From Limnephilus marmoratus (lineage: Eukaryota > Arthropoda > Insecta > Trichoptera > Limnephilidae), in assembly GCA_917880885.1 (NCBI GenBank), contig OU862913.1, forward strand, positions 24,995,286 through 25,059,285: 64,000 nt of DNA, in the 5' to 3' direction. Positions within the stretch are counted from its first letter, which is position 1; the number at the start of each line of letters is the position of its first letter. Below the pieces are notes generated by a model. That model did no database searches, had not been told where the DNA came from, and saw nothing but the letters and a program-made list of their open reading frames with translations. A program made the translations under genes and the position numbers. This document shows positions 1-8,993 of the stretch, piece after piece.

Positions 1-63
1 TTTGTAATTCAACATATGAGCTGTAGATATTCGTCCGACATACAGGCTGTAGATATTAGTATC
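1..63. repeat. Foldback-family subrepeat fragment
   Basis: Carries short units of the form GCTGTAGATATT(C/A)GTC and ends in GTATCTGGGGTC. The same units in the same order occur at about 13,700-13,775, which places this at the edge of a related foldback element running off the left end of the window. Confidence 0.6.
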
Positions 64-305
64 TGGGGTCCTAGCATGGTCGATGGATATAGGTTTTATC
101 GAAAATGTCGGTAACTTGCCATCACTCCCGAGCACGACTGCAGGCCGCTAACGAACAAACAATAGTTCACAATGACTAGGGTTTCCTAATATATTTGACG
201 TAAACTGTTGTTTATTCGTTAGCGGCCTGCAGTCGTGCTCGGGAGCGATGGCAAGTTATCGACATTTTCGATAAAACCTATATCGATCGACCATGCTAGG
301 GGACC
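64..305. repeat. Long inverted repeat (hairpin), foldback-type element
   Basis: Two arms of roughly 100 bases (about 64-168 and 196-305) are near-perfect reverse complements around a loop of about 30 bases. Both contain CTAGCATGGTCGAT, TTTTATCGAAAATGTCG and GCACGACTGCAGGCCGC in opposite orientation. It adjoins the GTAGATATT units on its left, so it is probably the core or spacer of the same foldback family. No coding potential. Confidence 0.8.
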
Positions 306-310
306 TGGAG

Positions 311-640
311 TCAAAGAAAACAGGGACGTGAAAGGCCACTGCCACAAGCCTATAACCACTCGCCATTTTGAAGAAATTAAATGGCGGCTGGCTGCTTCAA
401 TCATAAATATCAGGGAAAAAACTGAAGAAACATTACTGCCAATAATACGAAATGAATGCTGTATTACCTACAAAGCTCTTGACCTTTTAAATTTTACTCA
501 AAGATGTCGTCACTTGTTATGCTCATTATTCGTTTTTTGGTCGACCTACTCTAGCCCGTCTGTGAGCCGGGTTTTGTGGCCAATGGTTAAAACTGGCTTC
601 AACCTAAAAATAATAATCTTATTGCTTACCTTATAGAAAG
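311..640. repeat. Dispersed repeat, copy 1 (copy 2 at about 10,916-11,210)
   Basis: Shares long stretches with 10,916-11,210, for example AAATTAAATGGCGGCTGG, GAAATGAATGC and TTTATGGCCAATGG. Open frames are not conserved between the two copies, so this is a non-coding repeat. Family unknown. Confidence 0.6.
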
Positions 641-1163
641 TAATACAGAACGGGACTGCCGTTCTAATACAGAGCAGAACAGAGTAATTCAGAGCGGGAC
701 GGCAGATTGTTGATTCCTTCCGGTGATGTCCACAGACAGAGTTTCTGTAATTAAAACATATTATATAATGTGTGAGCAATTTCTTCATACCAATTGTCCA
801 GTTGATTAGTCACACATCTCCAAATACTAAGTTTTGAGATAATTTGGAAAGCAATTTATGAATGCTCACCATAAATTAAATTTTATTTTCACGTGTTTTA
901 CATATTAAATGTTACATATTAAAATCAATATTTGTTTGCTTGTTCGTATTTTATGCACTGCTAAACCGTTCATCCGATTTCGATGAAACTTTGGTGATTG
1001 GTTGTGCGCAAGCCTACAAAGGTTTTTATCTATAATGGTAAGCTCTGGCGTTATTAAATTTGTATAAGTAGTACCCATATACCCGCCTCCCAAATTGAAA
1101 ATAAGATTTCTTTTGATTTGCCAAATATCTTAATAAATGAAGAAATAATAAAAAATATGTGTA
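641..1163. other. Intergenic stretch, no gene seen
   Basis: AT-rich sequence without a convincing open frame. Around 1,075-1,098 it carries ACCCGCCTCCCAAATTG, a short piece of the dispersed repeat found complete near 39,330 and 55,390. Confidence 0.5.
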
Positions 1164-1580
1164 CCTCAAGAGGTGTCCAGGCGCAGACGTGGATCATTGC
1201 TGCATTTGGAGTGTTAATTCCCCCGAGAGATGACCAGAGGCAGACGTGGATTGTGGTTGCATTCAGAGTGTTTTCCTCAAAAGATGTCCAGTGGCAGACG
1301 TGGATTGTGATTGCATTCAGAGTGCTCCCCTCAAAGATCACCAGAGCTAGACGTGGATTGGGGTTGCATTCAGAATGTTTCCCTCAAAAGATGTCCAGTG
1401 GCAAACGTGGATTGTGATTGCATTCAGAGTATTCCCCTCAAGAGATATCCAGAGGCAGACGTGGGTTGTGATTGCATTCAGAGTTTTCCCCTCAAGAGAT
1501 ATTCAGAGGCAGACGTGGATTGTGGATGCATTCAGAGTGCTCCCCTCAAGAGAAGACCAATGGCGGAGATTGTTATGAGC
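1164..1580. repeat. 54-bp minisatellite, about 8 diverged units
   Basis: The core CAGACGTGGATTGTG recurs at 1184, 1241, 1295, 1347, 1402, 1456 and 1510, spacing mostly 52-57 bases. Units also share GCATTCAGAGTG and CCCCTCAAGAGATG. Because 54 is a multiple of three, several frames stay open and give repetitive peptides; these are by-products of the array rather than a recognisable protein. Confidence 0.85.
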
Positions 1581-1693
1581 TGAACTAGTTGAACTTTTGG
1601 ATGACGTTTTTTAACATGTAATCATGTTTTGTTTTAAGTGTAACTTTTTCTTGTAACATTATTACAGATGTAGAGATAAAACATATAGTTGAC

Positions 1694-1778
1694 GTCGGTG
1701 GCATTTATCTTTTCTCGGGAGATTTTTTCAATGTAGATGAGTGTTTCAGGCTAATAATTATTTCTTATAATAATTGTT
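1694..1778 (+). mobile_element. 5'-truncated tRNA-derived SINE with 13-bp TSD
   Basis: Matches the body of the SINE at 60,388-60,612 (TTTTCTCGG.AGATTTTTTCAATG, GAGTGTTTCAGGCT, TTCTTATAATAATTG). It is bracketed by a perfect 13-base direct repeat ACATATAGTTGAC at 1681-1693 and 1779-1791, the mark of LINE-driven retroposition. The tRNA head is missing. Confidence 0.85.
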
Positions 1779-1791
1779 ACATATAGTTGAC

Positions 1792-2299
1792 ATTAGTACA
1801 CACTTATATTATAAATTAAGTATTTTATTTTATTTTTTACGATGCACATAGGTGTAATAATTATAAATTTATAATTTATCAAAAAAAAATTAAATTTTAA
1901 AGTTATTTTTAAATTATTATTATTACTGTTTTATTACATTTACATTGACGAATTTTTATGAGAATATTGTACATACATATTTAGTTTACTCACTTCGTTC
2001 AAAGTTTATAATATGTATTATTTAACTTGATATAAACATTATTAATGTATTTTGGATTCATTAAAGTGCACTTTTACTGTAGAATTTGCGCAACTTTTAT
2101 TAAGAGGCACTTTTAATATTATCAGTGGTGGTTGTAAGCAGATCATTTTTATATTTTAATCTTATTTTTATTTAGAGTACTTGTTTTATATATTATTTAT
2201 TCACTTTTTAGAATAGAACATGTAACACTTTGAGATTGAATTAGTAAAATAATCATAAACAGTTGTGATAATAGAAGTCCAGCTGATGGTGGTGTATTC
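1792..2299. other. AT-rich 3' flank of the NACHT gene
   Basis: No open frame of note. On the minus strand it lies immediately downstream of the NACHT-ankyrin stop codon and probably holds its 3' UTR. Confidence 0.5.
2196..2201 (-). terminator. Candidate polyadenylation signal AATAAA for the NACHT gene
   Basis: TTTATT on the plus strand reads AATAAA on the coding strand, about 100 bases past the stop codon. Such hexamers are common in AT-rich DNA, so the assignment is tentative. Confidence 0.35.
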
Positions 2300-5200
2300 C
2301 TATAGGTGCTCAGCGGGTCTGGCTTCCTGGTGGCCACGGAGAAGATCAACTATCTCTTGGTGACCCTTTTCTTCCGCCATGGAGAGAACTGTGCGACCAT
2401 TCTGGTTCTGCAATGATGTATTGGCATTGTACTGTAGAAGTAACTCTACAATATTCTCATATCCATGGAATGCTGCCACAAACAATGCTGTTATACCGAT
2501 TCTGTTCTGATGGTTTATTTCTGCCCCGGAGTCTAGCAGCATGCGTGTCACCTCGTGGTGTCCATTGTATGCAGCCATCATCATGGCAGTAATACCTCTA
2601 CTATTTGCAAAGTTAACATCTGCTCCGGAGTCTAGCAGCATGAGTGTCACCTCGTGGTGTCCATTTTGTGCAGCCATCATCATGGCAGTAATACCATCAC
2701 TATTTGCAGAGTTAATATCTGCCCCGGAGTCTAGCAGCATGCGTGTCACCTTGTGGTATCCATTCCTTGCAGCCATCATCATGGCAGTATCACCATCACT
2801 ATTTGCAGAGTTAATATCTGCCCCGGAGTCTAGCAGCATGCGTGTCACCTTGTGGTATCCATTCCTTGCAGCCATCATCATGGCAGTATTACCATTACTA
2901 TTTGCAGAGTTAATGTCTGCCCCGGAGTCTAGCAGCATGCGTGTCACCTCGTGGTGTCCTCTCTCTGCAGCACTCATCATGGCAGTATAACCAAAATTAT
3001 GTTTGCAGTTAATGTAAGCCAACATTTCTTTAGAATATATTATATAATTATTTTGGTACTTTAATGTGATATCAGGGTTTTCGTATATTTTCTCTTTTCC
3101 ATCGTTTATCTGTGCATAAGTTTCTTCAGATTGATTTAATAAAAAATTAACTATTTTTAAATTTCCCCTCAGCGCTGCGTAATGCAAGGGAGTACGCCCC
3201 TTTTTATCATGCGATACACAAACTCCTTGTTTTGCAAATAATTTAAATAATGCATGATTTTGTTTATTTATTGCTAGATTTATAGCAGTTTCTCCTTGAC
3301 CATCAGTGGCAATCAATAAGTACGCTCGCTCTGTATCACTTTCCAGGTCACTGAAGATCTTTAACACAGTCTCATAGTCATTATCTCTCACTGCCGCAAT
3401 AAATGGCCCAAATATATCTTTTATATGACGTGTTCTTTCCAAAGCCTGGTTTACGCTAGGTAAATGCTGTGTTTTTAAAACATATTCTTCAAAATAAGAT
3501 CTTTCGATGTTTTTATCTTCCTTGTCTAAGAAAGTAGCAAGCATTAGTCCTACTATTGACTCATACAAGCAACTCCTTACATTCTCAGTTATTTGTTTTA
3601 CAATATTAGTATTTCCCTTCTCCAATGCTATATTCAGCACGGTCCTCCCATCCATGTCTCTTGATGTAATTAAAGAAATATAGCCTTCATCAGATGTCCT
3701 GCTGGGCGGGCCACTAAGAAGAACTCCAACAATGCGTGTATTCTGTTCCTCAGCTGCTATATGCAATGGAGTTTTTTTATGATCGTGGTAGAATAGCTGA
3801 CGATGTTGGTAAATTTGGTTGGTAAATTTGGTTGGTAAATTTGGTTGGTGTTGGTAATGTTTGTAAATTTTTGGATGATTTTTCAGTTCTTCATCAGAAA
3901 TTGGCGTTGTTTTAAGCTGTGTCTCGATGAACATTCTGATTATTTTATAGTCTGGCTTGAGCAAAAATTTACAAAATTCATTTTTAATCAGTGTGTTTTC
4001 TTCTTTACTGTTTCTCCCCTGTCGGAGCCATCGAACAAAGAAATCAGCACAAAAGTATTCTTGGAACGTCCGGTGTACAAAATGGAAAGTTCCATCAGTT
4101 TTATACTTTAATAGCCCGAGACTACTTATGTCTTTCTCTTCTTCGGTTGTCAGTTCAGATAGTTTAATGTTTGCGAAATTTTCCCTAGCGAATGTCGGGT
4201 CGATGGTCTGGAAAGCCAAGACACAATGTTTTTCCATCACACCTTCAAACACAGCTTTTTGGAGGGTAGGTGGAAGGAGCTTGTTGATATTAGTCTTTTG
4301 CTGAAAATATATTTTTTCCTTGACTTCAATGAACTGTTTATACAAGTCAAACAGATTGGTGATTTTGCGCAAGTTATTGACTTGTTCAGGAGATATCACA
4401 GACAGTATGGCCTGCTGGAGGAACACTTCTGCCAGCATACGGATCTGCAGCGGGATGCCCATGAAGCTGGCCACATCGTTCCTCAGCACTCCCTCAACCT
4501 CCTTCCGCAGACCTCTGGTAAACTGACGCAGCCTTCCCTTCTCCAGCTCTCCGTACTGTGGGAGTTCCAACGCCAGGTGAGGAAGCCAGAAGATCAACAA
4601 ATAATCCTCCTGCTCTTTTTCTGTAATTTTTTCCAGTTCTACCACAAATTCTTCCAAATCGTTTTCAAGCCAATTTTGTTGGTATTTCCGTGTGGTGACT
4701 ACTGTTTGACAGGTTGTCGCAGTTTTTAAATATTTCAGGAGCTCTGCCATTTTAACCTTACTTTCCTCAAAAATTTCGTCAAACGCATCCACCAAAACAC
4801 AAACCTGCCTCGAATTGTCTGATTGTAGGCAATATTCTAATAGACTGCTCAATATTTTTTTATCGGTAGTTAAACTCGATGCGTGAATCAAAAATTTGAT
4901 GACAGATTTCATGTCAAGTCTCGAAGGTAATTTTAAGTCAGCCAAATTCTTGTGGTCAATTCTCAATACCCAGGACTCTGGAATGAGCTCCGACATGCGC
5001 GTTAGTATGGTGGTCTTCCCCATACCAGGATCATCAGCGATGATGGTATGCTTCTTCCTCCTGACGCAGAAGTCCTTTTCCTTGATGGGGTCCTCGTAGT
5101 CCCTGGTGATGAAGGGGCGCAGGCCATCCAACGAGCCCTTGGAGTATTTCCACACCAGACACGGGTTGCCTCTAATCTCCAATATTTCAAAGTAGTGTTT

Positions 5201-8200
5201 ACTAAATGATTCCTCCTTTTTTTTGTCTTCGACGCTCAATTCTTGAGATGGTGATCTTATTATAAAGTGACTGTTATTTACAAGTGCGTCCTCAGCTTCG
5301 CCAGTTAAGCCAAAGATTTGTATTAACGAGTTTTTATCATTAACGTTGTTGAATATAAATAAATCCTTATCTTCCTTGTACTGGACGAATTCATTTATGG
5401 ATTTAATAGTGAGTCGACTGTAGAACTTCCTGGGCAGGTACACACTTGTATTGAAAATTTCATTCAGGGTGAAGCCTTCAGCGGATAAATGGAAAAAGTA
5501 AATTAGTCGAGCTGACCCCTCCCGACATTTTTCCAAAAACATTTCCTGCCCATCTTCCTCTGTGGTGTAGATTCTCCCCTTTAAACCCTCCCCCCAGTAG
5601 TCCTGACTGAGCCGCTTTGGATCGCTGATCACCAGCAGCGGTCCATCAGCCCCACTCCTCTCCAGTAATGCGGTAAGCCCCTCTCTGTCCACTATCTTAT
5701 TCCCTTTGGAATAGAGAGCACTTTGTTCACAAAGCCGGGGGAGGGTATTGGGGATTTTTTCTATACACAGGTTGTTCATCGCGAGGTCCTTCAAAAGGGG
5801 TGATATTAATTGATTTATTTTTTCATTGGGAGTTTTACAGTCATTTCCCAGTATAACTTCGAAGCTTAGGGTTTCTTCACCTATTGTAATTGCATCTCTG
5901 GAGAATATTTTTTCTCTAGACAAAGGAGTTAGATCTTCTAATTCAAATGTTTTTAAAGTCTTTGTTTCAACAGTTAGTTCAAATTCGTCATATAATTGTT
6001 CACCAATTGACTGAGATCGAATGATCACAAGCTTCTTGTGAATAAATAATCTTAAATTCTGCAATATGGTTCTCATAGGTTCGCAGTCTGGATGTATCTG
6101 TGGTTGATGTTGATGTTGTGGTTGATTAGTATCAGTTGAAGGTGGAAAATTAAGAATGAACAGATTATTATTGGTAACGTTGCACACGTTTTTATTGGTA
6201 TCGTCGTTCAAACCTGTGAAATTTATAGCTATATTATGCATATCATTCCAATTTAACATTGTATGACAGTTTGGATGCGTGTAGTCTTTTATATTCAAAG
6301 ATGTTAAGATGTTGCGAAATCTGGCAGCTTCAAATTCAAAATCACTTTTCACAATAATTTGTAAAACACGTTTAGCAGATTCTAGGAATGACTTCAATTC
6401 AAAGGTATCCTCGCAGTCTAGGATTTCAGGCAAGGTGCGGACATAAGCCCGGCTAGCATCGTACAAGGGGGCTGCCACTATACTGGTATTCTGTTCATCT
6501 AGAGCTTTCATGATATCTGGTTTCCACCAGCGCACCAATTGTTTCGTTTCTCTAATAACCTTTGTCAAATCTTCCTTTGAATTACAGGTGATGGTGTTTT
6601 TTATAATATCTGTCTCAAATATTGGGAGCTCTAACTTCTCCAAATTTTGATTATTAGTGAAATCATTAATTTTGGTACGTTGCATTAATGGAATGTTTTG
6701 AAAAGTTTTCCAATTTTGAATAAATTTGAATTCATCTGTGGAAAACACCCCCAGTTTAGAAGATTCTCCCGACCACGGATTAGTCTTGTAATGTAAGTTC
6801 TCCTTTGAGTGCGCATTCTGTAGTACTTTATTGATGTCGTCCAAATATTTGTGAAGTTTGCGAATATCGCGTGTGCTAATTTTGAACCTGTGTTCCTCCG
6901 AGTCACTGAAGAGAGTGACAGGATCAGTATTAATGACTTGCAGATGCCCCACTTGAAGGCCACGGAAGTTCACCACATTTGGAGTGGCATAGAAGGTTGT
7001 GCCAGTATTTCCTTCAACTGACTGTGTTTTTCGGTAGCTGCCACTAGAACTCCCAGAACGAAGGTTTTCGGCGTTTAGATTCAAAATGTCAGGGTTGCTG
7101 GACATGTCTTGCTTTGGGTCATTTTTGAGCTCTCCCAATCCATTAGACCCGTTCTGTGCTTTATATGATTTCTTCACATCATCCAATTTTTTGTGAAGAT
7201 TGTTTGCATCGTGTTTGCTCATTTTGTACCTGTGGTTTTCCGAGTTACTGGGGACATCAACAAGTTTAGTGTTAATCACTCGTTGAATGTCACGGAAGTT
7301 CCCCACATTTGGAGTGGGAAAGTAGATTGTGATGTCAGTGTTTCCTTCAGATGACTGATTATTTTGGTGGCTGCTAGAAATCCCGGAAGGAACGTTTTCA
7401 GCACTCGGATTCAAGATATTATGGTTTTGCTTGTGATAATTTATGAGCTCTCCCAATCCGTGAGGCCAGTTCTGTACCCGATCGGTTTTCTTCATAATAT
7501 CATTTCGGTGAAAATTTTCTATGAAGTGCGAGTTGATTTTATACCAGCGCTCCCCTGAGTCATTGCGGAGAGTGATAGGTTCAACAATAATCTTATGCAG
7601 ATTTCCCATATGATAACCGATGCAGTTCACAATATTCGGTTTGGCAAAGTAGGTTGTGATATCTAAATAAGTCGTAGGCATAGAATGGTCGTATCGAACA
7701 CTGTAATCTCTGGAAATTTTTAACAGCATGTCTTCGACCCCCGGGTTGTCCAAGGCAATAGTATGGGCATGTATACCTTCATCAGGGCAGGCAATGAAAC
7801 TTTTGCCTTCCCTCTTCAGATGTTTCACTGTCATGGTGGTGACTCCGGCCAGCCACCCCCCCTTGGAATGACCAACAATAGATAGAGTCAAACGAATGCC
7901 GGGTTGTTCGTTAATTTTCAAAATGGCTTCCTTCACGCCGTCTGCCAAAGTGACTGCAGATTCCATGTGTTTGGTGTATTGGTTAAAATAAATACTTTTG
8001 ATGTTAATTCCCCATGATCCCCAACACGCCGTTCCTCTGTGGGCTACCACTACCTGCTGCTGTGAAGGACACCAGAAGACGCACCCAAAGTATCCATTAC
8101 GCCAGGAGTTGCTCCGTGCAGTGGTGAGCAGAAACCACCCTTCGGGCAGGACTTCATTCTCCGGATGATCAAAGTACGCCAATTCTGCCAAGGCTGCCAA

Positions 8201-8323
8201 CACTCCAACATCAGGAAATGGTTCCATCTCCATTCTTGTTCGGTTGTCATCAATGTGATGGATATTTGATAGCTTTTTCCACCAGTCGGGTGAACTGTAC
8301 AATAGACTGCTGTCGGCCTGCAT
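2300..8323 (-). CDS. Lipase-NACHT-ankyrin protein, candidate NLR-like (STAND) receptor
   Basis: Uninterrupted frame. It is open from 8386 but that first codon is GTG; the first ATG is at 8323, with A at -3, so I start there (residues below are numbered from 8386). Residues about 55-265 resemble a class-3 lipase: VVVAHRGT (112-119), nucleophile elbow GHSKG with Ser174, a candidate acid Asp213 and His259. Residues 241-525 hold about three copies of a ~110-residue module. Residues 1111-1440 are a NACHT ATPase: Walker A DPGMGKTT (1119-1126), Walker B VLVDAFDE (1197-1204) and the FVHRTFQEYF helix (1426-1435). Ankyrin repeats begin near 1527 and are densest at 1799-2020. The family logic is an effector domain held off by a NACHT switch and a repeat sensor; that it senses infection or damage is inference. 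No signal peptide or membrane segment is apparent, so it is probably cytosolic. No intron is evident. All neighbours are mobile DNA, yet this frame is intact. Confidence 0.85.
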   Translation of the reverse strand: MQADSSLLYSSPDWWKKLSNIHHIDDNRTRMEMEPFPDVGVLAALAELAYFDHPENEVLPEGWFLLTTARSNSWRNGYFGCVFWCPSQQQVVVAHRGTACWGSWGINIKSIYFNQYTKHMESAVTLADGVKEAILKINEQPGIRLTLSIVGHSKGGWLAGVTTMTVKHLKREGKSFIACPDEGIHAHTIALDNPGVEDMLLKISRDYSVRYDHSMPTTYLDITTYFAKPNIVNCIGYHMGNLHKIIVEPITLRNDSGERWYKINSHFIENFHRNDIMKKTDRVQNWPHGLGELINYHKQNHNILNPSAENVPSGISSSHQNNQSSEGNTDITIYFPTPNVGNFRDIQRVINTKLVDVPSNSENHRYKMSKHDANNLHKKLDDVKKSYKAQNGSNGLGELKNDPKQDMSSNPDILNLNAENLRSGSSSGSYRKTQSVEGNTGTTFYATPNVVNFRGLQVGHLQVINTDPVTLFSDSEEHRFKISTRDIRKLHKYLDDINKVLQNAHSKENLHYKTNPWSGESSKLGVFSTDEFKFIQNWKTFQNIPLMQRTKINDFTNNQNLEKLELPIFETDIIKNTITCNSKEDLTKVIRETKQLVRWWKPDIMKALDEQNTSIVAAPLYDASRAYVRTLPEILDCEDTFELKSFLESAKRVLQIIVKSDFEFEAARFRNILTSLNIKDYTHPNCHTMLNWNDMHNIAINFTGLNDDTNKNVCNVTNNNLFILNFPPSTDTNQPQHQHQPQIHPDCEPMRTILQNLRLFIHKKLVIIRSQSIGEQLYDEFELTVETKTLKTFELEDLTPLSREKIFSRDAITIGEETLSFEVILGNDCKTPNEKINQLISPLLKDLAMNNLCIEKIPNTLPRLCEQSALYSKGNKIVDREGLTALLERSGADGPLLVISDPKRLSQDYWGEGLKGRIYTTEEDGQEMFLEKCREGSARLIYFFHLSAEGFTLNEIFNTSVYLPRKFYSRLTIKSINEFVQYKEDKDLFIFNNVNDKNSLIQIFGLTGEAEDALVNNSHFIIRSPSQELSVEDKKKEESFSKHYFEILEIRGNPCLVWKYSKGSLDGLRPFITRDYEDPIKEKDFCVRRKKHTIIADDPGMGKTTILTRMSELIPESWVLRIDHKNLADLKLPSRLDMKSVIKFLIHASSLTTDKKILSSLLEYCLQSDNSRQVCVLVDAFDEIFEESKVKMAELLKYLKTATTCQTVVTTRKYQQNWLENDLEEFVVELEKITEKEQEDYLLIFWLPHLALELPQYGELEKGRLRQFTRGLRKEVEGVLRNDVASFMGIPLQIRMLAEVFLQQAILSVISPEQVNNLRKITNLFDLYKQFIEVKEKIYFQQKTNINKLLPPTLQKAVFEGVMEKHCVLAFQTIDPTFARENFANIKLSELTTEEEKDISSLGLLKYKTDGTFHFVHRTFQEYFCADFFVRWLRQGRNSKEENTLIKNEFCKFLLKPDYKIIRMFIETQLKTTPISDEELKNHPKIYKHYQHQPNLPTKFTNQIYQHRQLFYHDHKKTPLHIAAEEQNTRIVGVLLSGPPSRTSDEGYISLITSRDMDGRTVLNIALEKGNTNIVKQITENVRSCLYESIVGLMLATFLDKEDKNIERSYFEEYVLKTQHLPSVNQALERTRHIKDIFGPFIAAVRDNDYETVLKIFSDLESDTERAYLLIATDGQGETAINLAINKQNHALFKLFAKQGVCVSHDKKGRTPLHYAALRGNLKIVNFLLNQSEETYAQINDGKEKIYENPDITLKYQNNYIIYSKEMLAYINCKHNFGYTAMMSAAERGHHEVTRMLLDSGADINSANSNGNTAMMMAARNGYHKVTRMLLDSGADINSANSDGDTAMMMAARNGYHKVTRMLLDSGADINSANSDGITAMMMAAQNGHHEVTLMLLDSGADVNFANSRGITAMMMAAYNGHHEVTRMLLDSGAEINHQNRIGITALFVAAFHGYENIVELLLQYNANTSLQNQNGRTVLSMAEEKGHQEIVDLLRGHQEARPAEHL
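2535..2990 (-). repeat. 99-bp tandem ankyrin-coding units
   Basis: At least four consecutive 33-codon units are almost identical in DNA as well as protein (unit core TAMMMAARNGYHKVTRMLLD). The flanking ankyrin repeats are strongly diverged. This indicates recent unit duplication or gene conversion inside the NACHT gene. Confidence 0.9.
6810..7666 (-). repeat. Internal triplication (~330 bp units) within the NACHT gene
   Basis: Three successive segments (residues about 241-349, 350-460, 461-525) share the order [ITxYF/FY]..PN(I/V)VN.., an acidic/Ser-rich HR(Y/F)K(M/I) block, LHKxLDD(V/I), NGLGEL, ILN.NAENxxSGxSS and S(S/V)EGNT. The first copy overlaps the end of the lipase domain and contains its likely catalytic His259; copies two and three lack that residue. 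Confidence 0.8.
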
Positions 8324-8436
8324 GTTGGATGGGAGACTGATTCTGCAACAAGGATAACAGCCTGAGTTGGTATTGTGGCACTGCACCCAGATGATTTTTT
8401 TGCAGTTTTAACAATACGTCTACATGTCAAATCACA

Positions 8437-8545
8437 ATAAAATTTATTAAATACAATAAGTCTTGTTTCTATTGATCTGTAATTTGCCAAACAAGTTCCT
8501 TAACCCATTGGCTACAGAATTAATAAGCTAAAAAATTGGCCCCCA
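8437..8545 (-). promoter_or_regulatory. Possible promoter of the NACHT gene (CCAAT boxes, AT-rich TATA-like stretch)
   Basis: On the coding strand, CCAAT pentamers lie at 8535-8539 and 8507-8511 and an AT-rich GTATTTAATAAATT at about 8441-8455, some 120-210 bases before the chosen ATG. The arrangement is plausible but weak; a TAA in frame just upstream of 8386 closes the frame. Confidence 0.2.
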
Positions 8546-8631
8546 ACAATGGATTAATTTTGTACCAAAAATTGAAAACCTGCTTTGGCATACTAAATCA
8601 ACTGTAACTTTTAAAAGTTTAAACCGTATAT

Positions 8632-8873
8632 CAAGGGCGGATCCAGGGGGGGGTCATGGGGTTCATGACTGACCCCCATGACCCCCCCCCTCCCTGGATC
8701 CGGGGTGGGTTCCCGGACCTAGGTGGACCACTAATACCCTACTTTTTACTTGTATCTATTATTATCAAAATTAAATTATGAATTCTTGTGACTTGATCAC
8801 GACTATGTGACCTCCCCCCCCTGGCGCCATGTAACCCCTCCCCCCCCTGATGACAAAGCTGGATCCGCTCTTG
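8632..8873. mobile_element. hAT-type MITE with 8-bp TSD
   Basis: 15-base terminal inverted repeats CAAGGGCGGATCCAG and CTGGATCCGCTCTTG. Exact 8-base duplication CCGTATAT at 8624-8631 and 8874-8881. The interior is 242 bases of C/G runs without coding capacity. The same terminus opens the larger composite at 26,014. Confidence 0.88.
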
Positions 8874-8993
8874 CCGTATATTCAATCAATGTCTTTAAAT
8901 TCGTTTGGACATTGGATTAAGGTAAGGAAAAACATAAAAATAAAAATTAAAAAAATGATAAAATTCGTGTACTTAAATACGTACACAAATATA

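Noticed and set aside
1164..1580. CRISPR-like array
   Set aside because: Units are contiguous and diverged, without constant repeats separated by unique spacers; the genome is eukaryotic.
2541..2990. 149-codon plus-strand frame opposite the ankyrin units
   Set aside because: Shadow of the 99-bp repeats in the NACHT gene, on the opposite strand.
8324..8386. GTG start for the NACHT protein
   Set aside because: GTG initiation is not expected in a eukaryotic nuclear gene; an ATG with A at -3 lies 63 bases downstream.
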